Assembly (NCBI RefSeq): GCF_002871005.1
Contig: NZ_PHSN01000021.1
Location: 62,001-126,000 of the forward strand
Reading direction: 5' to 3'
DNA: 64,000 nucleotides
DNA from: Acidimangrovimonas sediminis
GTDB taxonomy: Bacteria > Pseudomonadota > Alphaproteobacteria > Rhodobacterales > Rhodobacteraceae
In this document: piece by piece, positions 53,630-62,896 of the stretch
How the letters are laid out: every line of letters begins with the position of its first letter
Numbering within the stretch: the stretch's first letter is position 1
Translations under genes and position numbers: made by a program
The notes under the pieces: model-generated
Seen by the model: only the letters and a program-made list of their open reading frames with translations
Databases searched by the model: none
Told to the model about the DNA's origin: nothing

Positions 53630-54718
53630 TCACGGGGCGGCTCCGCCGGTCCCGTCATGGCCTCCATCGCGATCCCCGTCCCGGCCCCGGACCTGCGCGC
53701 GCCGGGCATGTGCCATCACCGCCTCGGCTTCGCCCGCGTCCAGAACCCGGGTCGGCGGGGTCAGAAGGAGCTGGCCGAAAAGCGTACGCATCGCTTCGTC
53801 CTGCATCAGCGCCTCGAAGCGCCTCTTGCGCCACCCGGCGGCCGCGTCGTGAAGGGGGCCCAGCTCCGGGTCGGCGCGCAACTCGGCAAGCAAGGCGCGC
53901 CGCGCGGGGCCCAATGCCTCGGCCGCACCGTCCTCCACGGCCGAGAAATTGCGCTCCACCCAATAGCCGAGATCGAATTCGCCGCCCCGGTTGGCTCGCC
54001 CCCGGTCGCGCTTGACGACAAAGCTTTCCATGCTGCCAAGGGCGTAATGGTTCAACTGGACAAGGCCGTAATTGTCCTGTCCGAAGTCGGAAAAGACACG
54101 GTTCGTCAGGAAGTTGCCCGAAAGCGGCCGGCCGGATCCGTCGACCCATCGCGCCGCTTCCAGCCGGGCGCGATCGGGCTGCCGCGGGCGGTGCACGCCC
54201 AGCTTGCCATAGCTCCCGTCGTTGCGGAACAACGTCTTGAACATCGCCGCCCGCCACGGCCAGTGCAGCACGGCGGGGGCTGCGCGGGTGAAGGTCTCGG
54301 TCACCGGGGCGTCGCGGTAATCCACCAGTCCCGCGTTGCCGAACATGCGCCAGGTCAGCGTGAAGGCCGTGGCTTCGGGCTGCGCGTCCACCAGCGCCCT
54401 CAGCGTATGATCCCCCACCTTGACGCAGACGAATTCGTCGACATCCGAAACCAGCACCCACTCGGCCCCCGCCACCAGAGGGTGCCGGTCCGCGCGCCGG
54501 AGCCCCTCCCATTGCGGGCCCTTGGGGTGGGGCCCGGGGTTCGGCACATGGGTCAGCCATCCCAGAGCGGCCAGCCGGTCCAGCATCGCCTCGGTCCCGT
54601 CCTCGCAATCGTTGGAATAGACGAGGAAATGATCCACCCCCGCCGCTCGGTGATGAGCCAGCCATTCCAGCAAGAACGCCCCTTCGTTGCGCATGGAGGT
54701 GACGATCAGGAACCGCAC
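53630..54718 (-). CDS. Glycosyltransferase family 2-type protein
   Basis: Predicted glycosyltransferase of 362 residues (Glyco_tranf_2_4 type). Hallmarks: VTSMRNEGAFLLEWLAHHRA near the start, VYSNDCEDGTEAML, the DxD-like VSDVDEFVCVKVGDHTL, FKTLFRNDGSYGKLGVHRPR and LNHYALGSMESFVVKRDRGR. It starts at a GTG (54718) after GGAAGGGGAAGG; a longer start lies in a repeat element. It is clearly paralogous to the C-terminal half of the next gene upstream. Acceptor and donor are unknown. Confidence 0.87.
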   Translation of the reverse strand: MRFLIVTSMRNEGAFLLEWLAHHRAAGVDHFLVYSNDCEDGTEAMLDRLAALGWLTHVPNPGPHPKGPQWEGLRRADRHPLVAGAEWVLVSDVDEFVCVKVGDHTLRALVDAQPEATAFTLTWRMFGNAGLVDYRDAPVTETFTRAAPAVLHWPWRAAMFKTLFRNDGSYGKLGVHRPRQPDRARLEAARWVDGSGRPLSGNFLTNRVFSDFGQDNYGLVQLNHYALGSMESFVVKRDRGRANRGGEFDLGYWVERNFSAVEDGAAEALGPARRALLAELRADPELGPLHDAAAGWRKRRFEALMQDEAMRTLFGQLLLTPPTRVLDAGEAEAVMAHARRAQVRGRDGDRDGGHDGTGGAAP

Positions 54719-54777
54719 GCCTTCCCCTTCCTGCCTTTCATTGTTCCCCAAATACGCAAATCCCCCGCTCTCCGCCC

Positions 54778-54861
54778 CGTGCTGCGCTCCGTGCTGCGCC
54801 CCGTACTGGGCCCAGGTCTCTGCCCGATACTGCGTCCCATACTGCGCCTAATGCTGCGCCT
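54778..54861. repeat. 12-bp degenerate tandem repeat over a gene end
   Basis: Seven units of about 12 bp (consensus CGTACTGCGCCC on the plus strand) run from the intergenic gap into the last codons of the 766-residue glycosyltransferase. Read through the TAG stop on the minus strand, the units encode repeats of Ala-Gln-Tyr/His-Gly. Confidence 0.75.
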
Positions 54862-57148
54862 CGCCCTCATGCTGCACGGTGAAGAAGAAATCCTCGGGCA
54901 GATCGCGCTCGTGCAGGTCTTCGGGAATCACGTGGGGCCCGGCGTTGAACACGTTGGCGCCGAAGACATGCAGCAGGCGCGAAAGCTTCTCCATCCGCGG
55001 CCCGGTCAGCTCCTCGTAGAACTCCGCCTGGTCCGGCCTTGCCTGCAACTCGGCGATCTTTGCGCGGTGGCAGGCGACCGAATGAGCATGCGCCGCCGCG
55101 ATCTCGGGATCCGCCATCAGCCGGTCGAATTCCGCCCGCGCCGCCGGGATCATGCGCTGGATCGAGGTCTCCTCCTCGGCATTGTGGTTCATCCTGAACC
55201 AGTAGTTCAGCCCCTGGTCGCGGTCGGTGTGGTTCACCCGCCCGCGGTCGCGCTTCACGAGGAAGCTCTCGGCCGAGCGCACGGCGTAATGGTTCAGGCT
55301 GACCCAGTCGTAGCCGTAGGTGGCCAGGGTGGAGCGCCAGCCGTTGCGCATCATCTCCACCGGCATCGGCTTGCCCGAGCCGTTCAGCCAGCGCACCTGC
55401 GGCCAGAGGTCGGGCTTCAACCCCTTGGGCCGGTGCACCCCCAGCTTCTTGTAAAGCCCGATGTTGCGGAAAAGCGTCTTGAACCCCCAGGCCTGGTGTG
55501 GCTTGCGCACCACCTCGGGCGCGCAGCGGGTAAATTGCTCGATGACGAAGCGGTCCTCATATGCGTGCACGTCGCCATTGCCGAACAGCCGCCAGGTGAG
55601 CGAGATCATGTTGGCATCGCCCATCGCGGCGTAAAGCGCGGCCAGCGTGCCGTCGCCGATCTTCACGTCGATGAACTCGTCCACATCCATGCAGATCGCC
55701 CAGCCCGCGCCGGTGATGACCGCTTCGGTCTCCGCCGCCGCCAGCGCCGCATGCTGCGGCTTCAGCCCCGGCATCTGGCGGAACGGGTTCTCGCGGTGCT
55801 GTACGATGCCCTTGCGCTGCAAGAGGTGCAGCATGGTGTCGGTGCCGTCGGTGCAATCGTTGGTGTAGACGAGGAAATCTTCCACCCCGATCGCCCGGTG
55901 ATAGGCCAGCCATTCAAGGATGAACGGCCCCTCGTTCTTCATCGTGGTCACGATCGCGGTGCGGCCGGCGTTCCGGGCCAGCGCCGGGGCCTTGTCGACC
56001 TCGGATTTCGGCGGTCGGACAGGTTTGGCGCCGAACATGCCGCGCGCCATCTCCAGCAGTGCAGGGTCTTCCACAAGGCTGGTCTTGGGGGCCAGCTCGG
56101 ACGCGTTGCGCCCCGGCACGCGGATCCCCATGCAGCGCAGGAAGGGGTACTGCGCCGAGGGCTCGGGCCTCGCCCCGCCGATGCGGATCGCACGCCAGTT
56201 CACCCCAGGCCCCGCGATCTGGGGCGCCACGCACCAGCGCAGCATCCCGCCGGTCGCGTCGAACTGGGCGCAGATGTGGTCGCCGAAGCTCTCCGCCTCT
56301 CCCTCGCGCACCCGCCAGGGATAGATCCGCCGCCCGGACAGGACGACCACGCCCGAGGGTTCGCCTCGCGCCTGCCCAAAGACCGTGGGCGCCCTCCGCG
56401 GCCGCGGCGCGAGGAGGTCCGAGACGTCGATATTGGCAACCCCGCCCGCAGCGTCGAGAAACCGCGACCGCGCCACCTCGTGCACCAGGAATTCGCCCAT
56501 CGGCGCGCGCCAGCGGTCGGGCGGCGGGGGCTCCATCCGGTCCTTGCCGGGGGCGTCGGGGGCGAGGAAGGGGTGCGTCTCGGGGCCGATGCCGGGTTTG
56601 CCCAGCGGCACATCCGCGGTCAGCACGACGACGCGCAGGGCAGGGGGAAGACCGGCGCAGGCCTCCTGCAGGGCGGCGACCAGCGCGGGGCCCCGGGGCG
56701 CTGCGCTGCCCGGGCCCGCCCGGTCGACGATCACCGCCCCGGCGACCCCGTGATGGGCATGGTGGTAGGCCAGCCAGTCGCGCAAGACCTCGGGGCTTTC
56801 CTCGATCCGCACCGCCAGCAGGCAGTCGCGCCCCGCCAGAAGATCCGTCTCGACCGCCGAGACCGGCACTTCGAGCGCCGCACCGCCGGTCAGCGGCAGG
56901 CGGATCCCGGTGGCATCCCCGGCCAGGCGCGTGCCCAGCACCATCACCGCGCCGCCCAGCACCCGGATCTCGTCGATCCGGTCGCAGCCGTCGCGGGGGG
57001 CGGTGTCGAAGGCGCCGGATGGCGTGCCGGTGGCAAAGAAGGCACGGAAGCGGCCGCCATGGGCGATCGCGTCCAGCCAGTGCAGCCCCGCGCCCGAGCC
57101 CGCTCCGAGGCGGCGGCCCAGGATCTCGGGCGCCCTCTTGCCTGTCAT
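54848..57148 (-). CDS. Two-domain glycosyltransferase-like protein
   Basis: Protein of 766 residues. The C-terminal half (from about 395) is a Glyco_tranf_2_4 domain: VTTMKNEGPFILEWLAYHRA, VYTNDCTDGTDTML, MDVDEFIDVKIGDGTL, FKTLFRNIGLYKKLGVHRPK and LNHYAVRSAESFLVKRDRGR. The N-terminal half holds a similar but worn pattern (VRIEESPEVLRDWLAYHHAH, then AVIVDRAGPG) and HEVARSRFLDAAGG, so it may be a degenerate copy of such a domain. It ends in a 12-bp repeat whose coding pattern goes on past the stop. Confidence 0.85.
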   Translation of the reverse strand: MTGKRAPEILGRRLGAGSGAGLHWLDAIAHGGRFRAFFATGTPSGAFDTAPRDGCDRIDEIRVLGGAVMVLGTRLAGDATGIRLPLTGGAALEVPVSAVETDLLAGRDCLLAVRIEESPEVLRDWLAYHHAHHGVAGAVIVDRAGPGSAAPRGPALVAALQEACAGLPPALRVVVLTADVPLGKPGIGPETHPFLAPDAPGKDRMEPPPPDRWRAPMGEFLVHEVARSRFLDAAGGVANIDVSDLLAPRPRRAPTVFGQARGEPSGVVVLSGRRIYPWRVREGEAESFGDHICAQFDATGGMLRWCVAPQIAGPGVNWRAIRIGGARPEPSAQYPFLRCMGIRVPGRNASELAPKTSLVEDPALLEMARGMFGAKPVRPPKSEVDKAPALARNAGRTAIVTTMKNEGPFILEWLAYHRAIGVEDFLVYTNDCTDGTDTMLHLLQRKGIVQHRENPFRQMPGLKPQHAALAAAETEAVITGAGWAICMDVDEFIDVKIGDGTLAALYAAMGDANMISLTWRLFGNGDVHAYEDRFVIEQFTRCAPEVVRKPHQAWGFKTLFRNIGLYKKLGVHRPKGLKPDLWPQVRWLNGSGKPMPVEMMRNGWRSTLATYGYDWVSLNHYAVRSAESFLVKRDRGRVNHTDRDQGLNYWFRMNHNAEEETSIQRMIPAARAEFDRLMADPEIAAAHAHSVACHRAKIAELQARPDQAEFYEELTGPRMEKLSRLLHVFGANVFNAGPHVIPEDLHERDLPEDFFFTVQHEGEAQH

Positions 57149-57362
57149 CTCTTGCCCGTCCCCGTTTCCTGCCCGTTTCGCGCCGTGTCGCCCGGCGCGT
57201 CGGTTCGGCTCAGCCTAGCACCTCCCTGCGGCACGGAAAACACGCGCGTGCGCCCTTGGTGGCGCGCAAGGTGCGAAGCCGTGGCCTTGCGGCCGCGGCT
57301 GTGGCATGCAGGCGCCGTTGAACGCGCGGCGACGGCGCGAACCGTTGGCGGAGACGACAGGC

Positions 57363-58220
57363 ATGGCACAGGACTATCAGATCGCGGCACTCTGGATCGG
57401 CGGCGACCTCAGCTTCCTCGAGCAGCTCTGCCTCAAGTCGTTCCTCGACGCGGGCCATCACGTGAAGCTCTATTCCTACCAGCCGATCGGCAACGCGCCG
57501 GCGGGCTGCGAGATGGCAGATGCGAACGAGGTGCTGCCGCAGGACAATTTCCTTCGTCACGCGCGAACCAACTCTCCCGCGCTGCATTCTGACCTGTTCC
57601 GCTACCACCTGCTGGCCGGGAACGACCGCACGATCTGGGCCGACACCGACGCCTATTGCGTGAAGCCCTTCACCACGGAAACCGGCCATTTCTACGGCTG
57701 GGAAAGCCGCAAGCACGTGAACGGCGGCGTGCTGGGCTTTCCGCGCGACAGCGAGGCGCTGGGCCGGCTCATCGAGTTCACCACCGACGAATTCGCGATC
57801 CCGCCATGGTTCAGCGCGGCCGAGCGCGCGGAGCTGGAGGAGAAGAAGGCGGCCGGCACCCCCGTCCATGCGGGCGAGATGCCCTGGGGCGTCTGGGGGC
57901 CGCACGCGATCACCCATTTCATCCACGCCACGGGCGAGGACCGCTACGCGCTGCCGCAGGTCGCGCTCTATCCGATCCACTACCGCGACCGCCGGGTGAT
58001 GCTGCGCCCGGGCTTCGACACCTCGCCCTACATCACCGACGAGACCTTCTCGATCCACTTCTACGGCCGGCGCATGCGCGCCCGCATCAACGAGGTGCAC
58101 GACGGCGTGCCGCGCCCCCGCAGCCTGATCGGCCGTCTGCTGAAAAAGCACGGCATCGATCCGCTCGCCGCCCCGATCCCGGTCAAGGGCGGCGAAAAGG
58201 ACGACGACACCGAAGACTGA
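57363..58220 (+). CDS. Glycosyltransferase, GT32/DXD-type
   Basis: Predicted sugar transferase of 285 residues. The DXD motif is in TIWADTDAYCVKPF (about residues 78-91), preceded by HSDLFRYHLL and followed by the C-terminal IHYRDRRVML and FSIHFYGRRMRARI, as in capsular and alpha-1,4-type transferases of the glycosyltransferase-sugar-binding (DXD) family. Divergent from the 766-residue gene. The start at 57363 removes an upstream Arg-rich extension that looks non-coding. Confidence 0.85.
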   Translation: MAQDYQIAALWIGGDLSFLEQLCLKSFLDAGHHVKLYSYQPIGNAPAGCEMADANEVLPQDNFLRHARTNSPALHSDLFRYHLLAGNDRTIWADTDAYCVKPFTTETGHFYGWESRKHVNGGVLGFPRDSEALGRLIEFTTDEFAIPPWFSAAERAELEEKKAAGTPVHAGEMPWGVWGPHAITHFIHATGEDRYALPQVALYPIHYRDRRVMLRPGFDTSPYITDETFSIHFYGRRMRARINEVHDGVPRPRSLIGRLLKKHGIDPLAAPIPVKGGEKDDDTED

Positions 58221-58555
58221 GCCGAGCTTCCGCCGAAGCATGCGGCACCCCGAAGCATGCCGCGCCAGCGTGAGAAGACGTTCCCCTCCCACTTTCTGCT
58301 CGAAAATATCCCACGGGGGTGCGGGGGTGTGAAACCCCCGCGGATGCGGTGGGTGCGGGGGTGTGAAACCCCCGCGGATGCCGCGGATCCCGGGGCGTGG
58401 AGTCCGAGGTCCTCGCCCTCCCGCATTCACAAAATCTTGCAAAAGGTGCTTTCCCCGGAAACGCGACAATGCCGGCCCCGCCCGCCGTCGCGCCGCCGTT
58501 GCGCCGCCGTCCGTGCCCTTCTACCCTGCGCGTCGGCACAGCACAGGAGGCTCGG
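58221..58555. repeat. Intergenic repeats with duplicated GC hairpin
   Basis: The core CGAAAATATCCCACGGGGG (58301-58319) is followed by two direct copies of a hairpin: GCGGGGG-TGTGAAA-CCCCCGC at 58321-58341 and at 58355-58375 (34-bp period). The hairpin matches that at 33804-33824. The rest of the gap leads to the AGGAGG site of glcB; no gene is seen. Confidence 0.75.
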
Positions 58556-60761
58556 ATGGTCGAACGTGTGGAACGGCGGGGGATGCAGGTCGACGCGGCG
58601 CTCGCCACCTTCATCGAGGACCGCGCGCTGCCCGGGACCGGGATCGCGGCCGACGGTTTCTGGGCCGGGCTGTCCGAGGCGGTGCACGGGATGGGGGCCC
58701 AGAACCGCGCGCTGCTGGAACGCCGGGCGGAGCTGCAGCAGCAGATCGACGCCTGGCACCGCGCCCGCAAGGGCCAGCCGGTCGATCCCGGCGCCTATCG
58801 CGCTTTTCTGGAAGAGATCGGCTACCTGCTGCCGGAGGGGGAGCCGTTCACGATCGACACCACGGGCATCGACCCCGAGATCGCCAGCGTCCCGGGCCCG
58901 CAGCTGGTCGTACCCATCATGAATGCGCTCAATGCCGCGAATGCGCGCTGGGGGTCGCTCTACGATGCGCTTTACGGCACCGACGCGCTGGGGACTCTGC
59001 CTGTCGGGCGCGGCTACGATGCCGCGCGCGGGGCTCGTGTCATCGCCTGGGGCCGCGCATTCCTCGACGATATCGCGCCGCTCGTCTCTGGCTCCTGGGC
59101 CGATGTGACGGAGCTCTGGATCGAGGACGGGGGCCTTTTCGCCCGTGCCGACGACGTGACCGGCCTGATGGATCCCGCGCAATTCGCGGGCTTCGGGGGC
59201 GATGCCGCAGATCCCGACGCCCTGGTGCTTAGGAACAACGGCCTGCACCTCATCCTCGACCGTGATGCGGCGCATCCGATCGGCGGCACCGACCGCGCCC
59301 GCATCGCCGACATCCGCGTCGAATCCGCCATGTCCTCGATCATGGATTGCGAGGATTCGGTCGCCGCCGTGGATGGCGAGGACAAGGTGCTTGCCTATTC
59401 CAACTGGCTGGACCTGATGACGGGCACGCTGCGCGAGAGCCTGAAGAAGAACGGCCGCCGGATCCTGCGCGAGCTGAACCCCGACCTGAAATTCACCGGC
59501 CGCGATGGCGCCCCGCTGACCCTCAAGGCGCGGGCGCTGATGCTGGTGCGGAACGTGGGCCACCTGATGACCACGCCCGCGATCCTCGACCGCGACGGGA
59601 ACGAGGCGTTTGAGGGCATTGTCGACGCCTTCTGCACCACGCTCTGCGCGATGCACGATCTGGCGAAGGGCGGCGCTCGGGAAGGCGACTCGGGGAGGGC
59701 GGTTTGCGCAACTCCACCGCCGGATCGGTCTACGTGGTGAAACCCAAGATGCATGGCCCGGACGAGGTGGCCTTCGCCGACCGCCTGTTCGCGGCGGTCG
59801 AGGGTGCGCTGGGGCTTGCCCTCAACACCGTCAAGCTGGGCATCATGGACGAGGAGCGGCGCACCAGCGTGAACCTCAAGGAATGCATCCGCGCGGCGCG
59901 TCACCGGGTAGCCTTCATCAACACGGGCTTCCTCGATCGGACGGGGGACGAGATCCACACCTCGATGGAGGCGGGTCCGATGGTGCGCAAGGGCGAGATG
60001 AAATCCTCGGCCTGGATCGCCGCCTACGAGGCGCGCAACGTCGACATCGGCCTGGCCTGCGGGTTGGCGGGGCTCGCGCAGATCGGCAAGGGGAGGTGGG
60101 CCGCGCCCGACCTCATGGCGGCGATGCTGGCCGAGAAGATCGGCCATCCGCAGGCGGGGGCCAGCTGCGCCTGGGTGCCGTCTCCGACCGCCGCCACCCT
60201 GCATGCCACGCATTACCACCGCGTCGACGTGATCGCCCGCCAGCGCGAGATTGCGGCAGACGTGCAGGCCTCGGGCCCGCGCGGCACGCTGGAGGATCTT
60301 CTGACGATCCCGCTTGCCCGGGGGCGAACTGGTCCGAGGACGAGATCACCGCCGAGATCGAGAACAACGCGCAGGGCATCCTCGGCTATGTGGTGCGCTG
60401 GGTCGACCAGGGCGTCGGCTGTTCCAAGGTGCCCGACATCCACGACGTGGCGCTGATGGAGGACCGCGCGACCTGCCGCATCTCCAGCCAGGCGCTGGCG
60501 AACTGGCTGCATCATGGTGTGGTCAGCGAGGAACGGGTGATGGCGGCGATGCGCAAGATGGCCGCGGCGGTCGATCGCCAGGACGCGGGCGATGCGGCCT
60601 ACACCCCGATGGCCCCGGGGTTCGACGGCATCGCCTTCCAGGCCGCCTGCGACCTCGTGTTCCGCGGCCGGATCCAGCCCTCGGGCTATACCGAGCCGGT
60701 GCTGCACGCGCGCCGCCGCCAGCTCAAGGCCGCGCGCGCATCGCAGGCGCCCGGGGCCTGA
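58556..60761 (+). pseudogene. glcB: Malate synthase G, two frameshifts
   Basis: Malate synthase G condenses glyoxylate and acetyl-CoA to malate. The gene is family-like from start (AGGAGG before ATG 58556) to end, but in three frames. Frame 1 runs to about 59694 (DKVLAYSNWLDLMTGTL, FTGRDGAPLTLKARALM). Frame 2 then gives [37 protein letters not shown] and [20 protein letters not shown]. Frame 3 from about 60322 gives [19 protein letters not shown] and [15 protein letters not shown]. Restoring one G at 59692-59695 and one at 60320-60324 rejoins all of it into about 735 codons, near normal length. Either a recent pseudogene or two base-calling errors in G-runs. Confidence 0.9.
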
Positions 60762-60883
60762 CCCGCGGGGGCGGCGGTTCTGCCGCCCCATCTCTGCCTC
60801 CCTCGCCACCCCGCCGCTTGACCCCCGCCGCGCCCGGCCCATTTTCCCGCGCAGGAAAGACGGCAATCGCATGGGGGGACAGC

Positions 60884-61312
60884 ATGACCGGCATCTCGCT
60901 GCAGACGGCGCAGGCGATCATCGCCGGCGCCTTCGCCCAGGCCCGGGCAGACGGCCTCCGGCCGATGGCGCTGATGGTGGTCGATCCCGGCGGCCATCCG
61001 ATCGCCTTCGCGCGTGAGGACGGGGCGGCGCCCGGGCGCTTTGGCCTGGCGCAGGGCAAGGCCCATGGCAGCGCCATGCTGCAGATCCCCGGTAGCACCC
61101 AGATGGCGCTTTCGGACCGGTTCCCGGTGCTGATGGGGGCGGCCAACGGCGTGTTCGACGGCAAGTTTGTCCCGGTACCCGGCGGCGTGCTGGTGCGCAA
61201 TGCCGAAGGGCGCCTGCTCGGCGCCGTCGGCGTCTCGGGCGGGATGCCGGAGGAGGACGCGGCGGTGGCTTGCGCGGGCATCCGCGCCGCCGGACTGACG
61301 CCCGAGGCCTGA
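60884..61312 (+). CDS. GlcG/HbpS family heme-binding-like protein
   Basis: Protein of 142 residues (DUF336). Diagnostic parts are ALMVVDPGGHPIAFARED, the variable middle, and VPVPGGVLVRNAEGRLLGAV with GVSGG. Members bind heme or act as accessory proteins of unknown role; GlcG is encoded in glycolate operons with malate synthase G, which directly precedes it here (121-bp gap). GGGGGG lies just before the ATG. A link to glyoxylate metabolism is supported by context only. Confidence 0.88.
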   Translation: MTGISLQTAQAIIAGAFAQARADGLRPMALMVVDPGGHPIAFAREDGAAPGRFGLAQGKAHGSAMLQIPGSTQMALSDRFPVLMGAANGVFDGKFVPVPGGVLVRNAEGRLLGAVGVSGGMPEEDAAVACAGIRAAGLTPEA

Positions 61313-61480
61313 TGCGTTCCGGCTGGCCGGCCCCCGTTGCCGAAAATCCGGGCAAACGCCCGTTTCACACCGGTTCCGCGCGCGCTGAACAAGGGTTGTG
61401 CACGGCTGACCACTCGACGCCCCCCCGGGCGCGGCCTATCCTTTCTCTCGAACCATAACAATTCCGGAAGGGGTGGCAGC

Positions 61481-62260
61481 ATGGCACGACCGGTCGTGGG
61501 CATCATCGGCAATCAGGGCGCCTTCAACGAGACCTACATGGTCCACGCGGCCGGGCTGATGAACATCGACGCGGTGGCGAAGGTCTCGGGCTGTACCCCG
61601 CTGATCATCCCGGCCGATCCCGAGATGGTGCAGGTGGAGGATCTGCTCTGCGCCTGCGACGGGTTCCTGTTCACCGGCGGCCGCCCGAACGTCCACCCCG
61701 AGGAATACGGCGAGGAAGAGACCGAGGCGCATGGCACCTTCGACCGCGCCCGCGACCGCGTCACCCTGCCGCTGATCCGCGCCTGCGTCGACCGCGGCCA
61801 GCCGATCTTCGGCGTCTGCCGTGGCTTCCAGGAGGTCAACGTCGCCATGGGCGGTTCGCTCTACCCCGAGATCCGCGAATTGCCGGGGCGGATGAACCAC
61901 CGCATGCCCCCCGACGGCACGATCGAGGAAAAGTTCGCCCTGCGCCACACCGTGCGCTTCACCCCCGGCGGGCCCTTCGCCCGGCTTCTGGGGGCGGACG
62001 AGGTGCGCACCAACACGCTGCACGGTCAGGGCATCAAGCAGCCCGGCCCGCGCATCGTGATCGACGGCCAGGCCGAGGACGGCACCCCCGAGGCGGTCTA
62101 TGTCGAGGGCGCGCCGGGCTTCACCCTCTCGGTCCAGTGGCACCCGGAATACAAGGCCGGCGAGGACGACGTCTCGCGCCGCCTGTTCTGCGCCTTCGGG
62201 GAAGCGGTGCGCGCCTTCGCCGAAGGCCAGCCCGTCTCGGCCGTCCGCCGCAGCGCCTGA
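61481..62260 (+). CDS. Gamma-glutamyl-gamma-aminobutyrate hydrolase-like peptidase C26
   Basis: Class-I glutamine-amidotransferase-like hydrolase of 259 residues. The nucleophile Cys is in IFGVCRGFQEVNVAMGG (near residue 111), and the catalytic His-Glu pair is in LSVQWHPEYK near the C-terminus. TGGRPNVHPEEYGEE matches the PuuD-type substrate loop. PuuD cleaves gamma-glutamyl-GABA in putrescine use; no other puu gene is near, so the substrate could be another gamma-glutamyl amide. The start follows AAGGGG. Ends at a bidirectional terminator. Confidence 0.9.
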   Translation: MARPVVGIIGNQGAFNETYMVHAAGLMNIDAVAKVSGCTPLIIPADPEMVQVEDLLCACDGFLFTGGRPNVHPEEYGEEETEAHGTFDRARDRVTLPLIRACVDRGQPIFGVCRGFQEVNVAMGGSLYPEIRELPGRMNHRMPPDGTIEEKFALRHTVRFTPGGPFARLLGADEVRTNTLHGQGIKQPGPRIVIDGQAEDGTPEAVYVEGAPGFTLSVQWHPEYKAGEDDVSRRLFCAFGEAVRAFAEGQPVSAVRRSA

Positions 62261-62337
62261 GAGTCAGCGCCCCGCCCCGGCGCCCCCCTCCGGCTCGCGC
62301 CCCGGGCCTCCTTGCCGGGATCAAGAGGCATCGCCCC

Positions 62338-62396
62338 TACTTTCTGTTCTCAAATATCCCGGGGGTTCCAAAGGGGGCAGCGCCCCCTTTGCTTTC
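62338..62396. terminator. Repeat element and bidirectional terminator between convergent genes
   Basis: The repeat core TACTTTCTGTTCTCAAATAT then CCCGGGGG (62338-62365) is joined to a perfect 9-bp stem AAAGGGGGC / GCCCCCTTT (62370-62390) with a 3-nt loop, followed by GCTTTCC. The A- and T-tailed stem suits termination in both directions, for the C26 hydrolase and the GNAT gene. Confidence 0.75.
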
Positions 62397-62864
62397 CTAC
62401 CCGGCGCCCAGCCGCTTCCGCATCCGGAAATTCGGGATCATGACCCCCCGTCTTTCGACCTCCTGCGCCGCGACCAGCTCCCAGCCGCGCCGGGCGAGGA
62501 AGGGCCGGGCAAGGAGGCTTGCCTCGACCGTCATCTCCGCCAGCCCCAGTGCGGCCGCCTCGGCCTCGATCTTGTCGTAAAGCTGCGCGGCCAGTCCGGT
62601 TCCCCGGCGCTCGGGCGCGACATAGGTGAGGTCGAGATATCCCTCGGGCCGCAGCGACATGAACCCGGCGATCCCGTCTTCCTCGGCCACCCAGGTGATC
62701 TGCCGGGCAAGGCGGGCGCCGAAGGGGCCGGCGGGCGGCGGCTCGGGCGCCCAGGCGTTGCGCTGCTCGGCGCTGTAATGGCCGGCCGCGCCCACCTGCA
62801 CCGCGCGGTGAAAGAGGGCGGCGCAGGCCTCCGCATCGGACGCGCGGTAGCGGCGCAGCTGCAT
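62397..62864 (-). CDS. GNAT family N-acetyltransferase (PA0478-like)
   Basis: Acetyltransferase of 155 residues. N-terminal LRRYRASDAEACAALFHRAV, the substrate strand WVAEEDGIAGFMSL, the acetyl-CoA loop ERRGTGLAAQLYDKIE (near 88-103) and C-terminal FLARRGWELVAAQEVERRG fit a common bacterial GNAT subgroup. Substrate unknown. GGGAGGGGG precedes the ATG at 62864; an alternative ATG lies at 62882. It starts 32 bp after the kynureninase stop, so the two are probably cotranscribed. Confidence 0.9.
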   Translation of the reverse strand: MQLRRYRASDAEACAALFHRAVQVGAAGHYSAEQRNAWAPEPPPAGPFGARLARQITWVAEEDGIAGFMSLRPEGYLDLTYVAPERRGTGLAAQLYDKIEAEAAALGLAEMTVEASLLARPFLARRGWELVAAQEVERRGVMIPNFRMRKRLGAG

Positions 62865-62896
62865 TTTCGCCCCCTCCCTCATCTTGTCCCCCTCGC

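Noticed and set aside
53525-57592. A 1355-codon open frame on the plus strand
   Set aside because: It lies opposite three real genes whose proteins show conserved motifs. Its translation is Arg/His/Pro-rich with no recognisable domain, the usual antisense shadow in GC-rich DNA.
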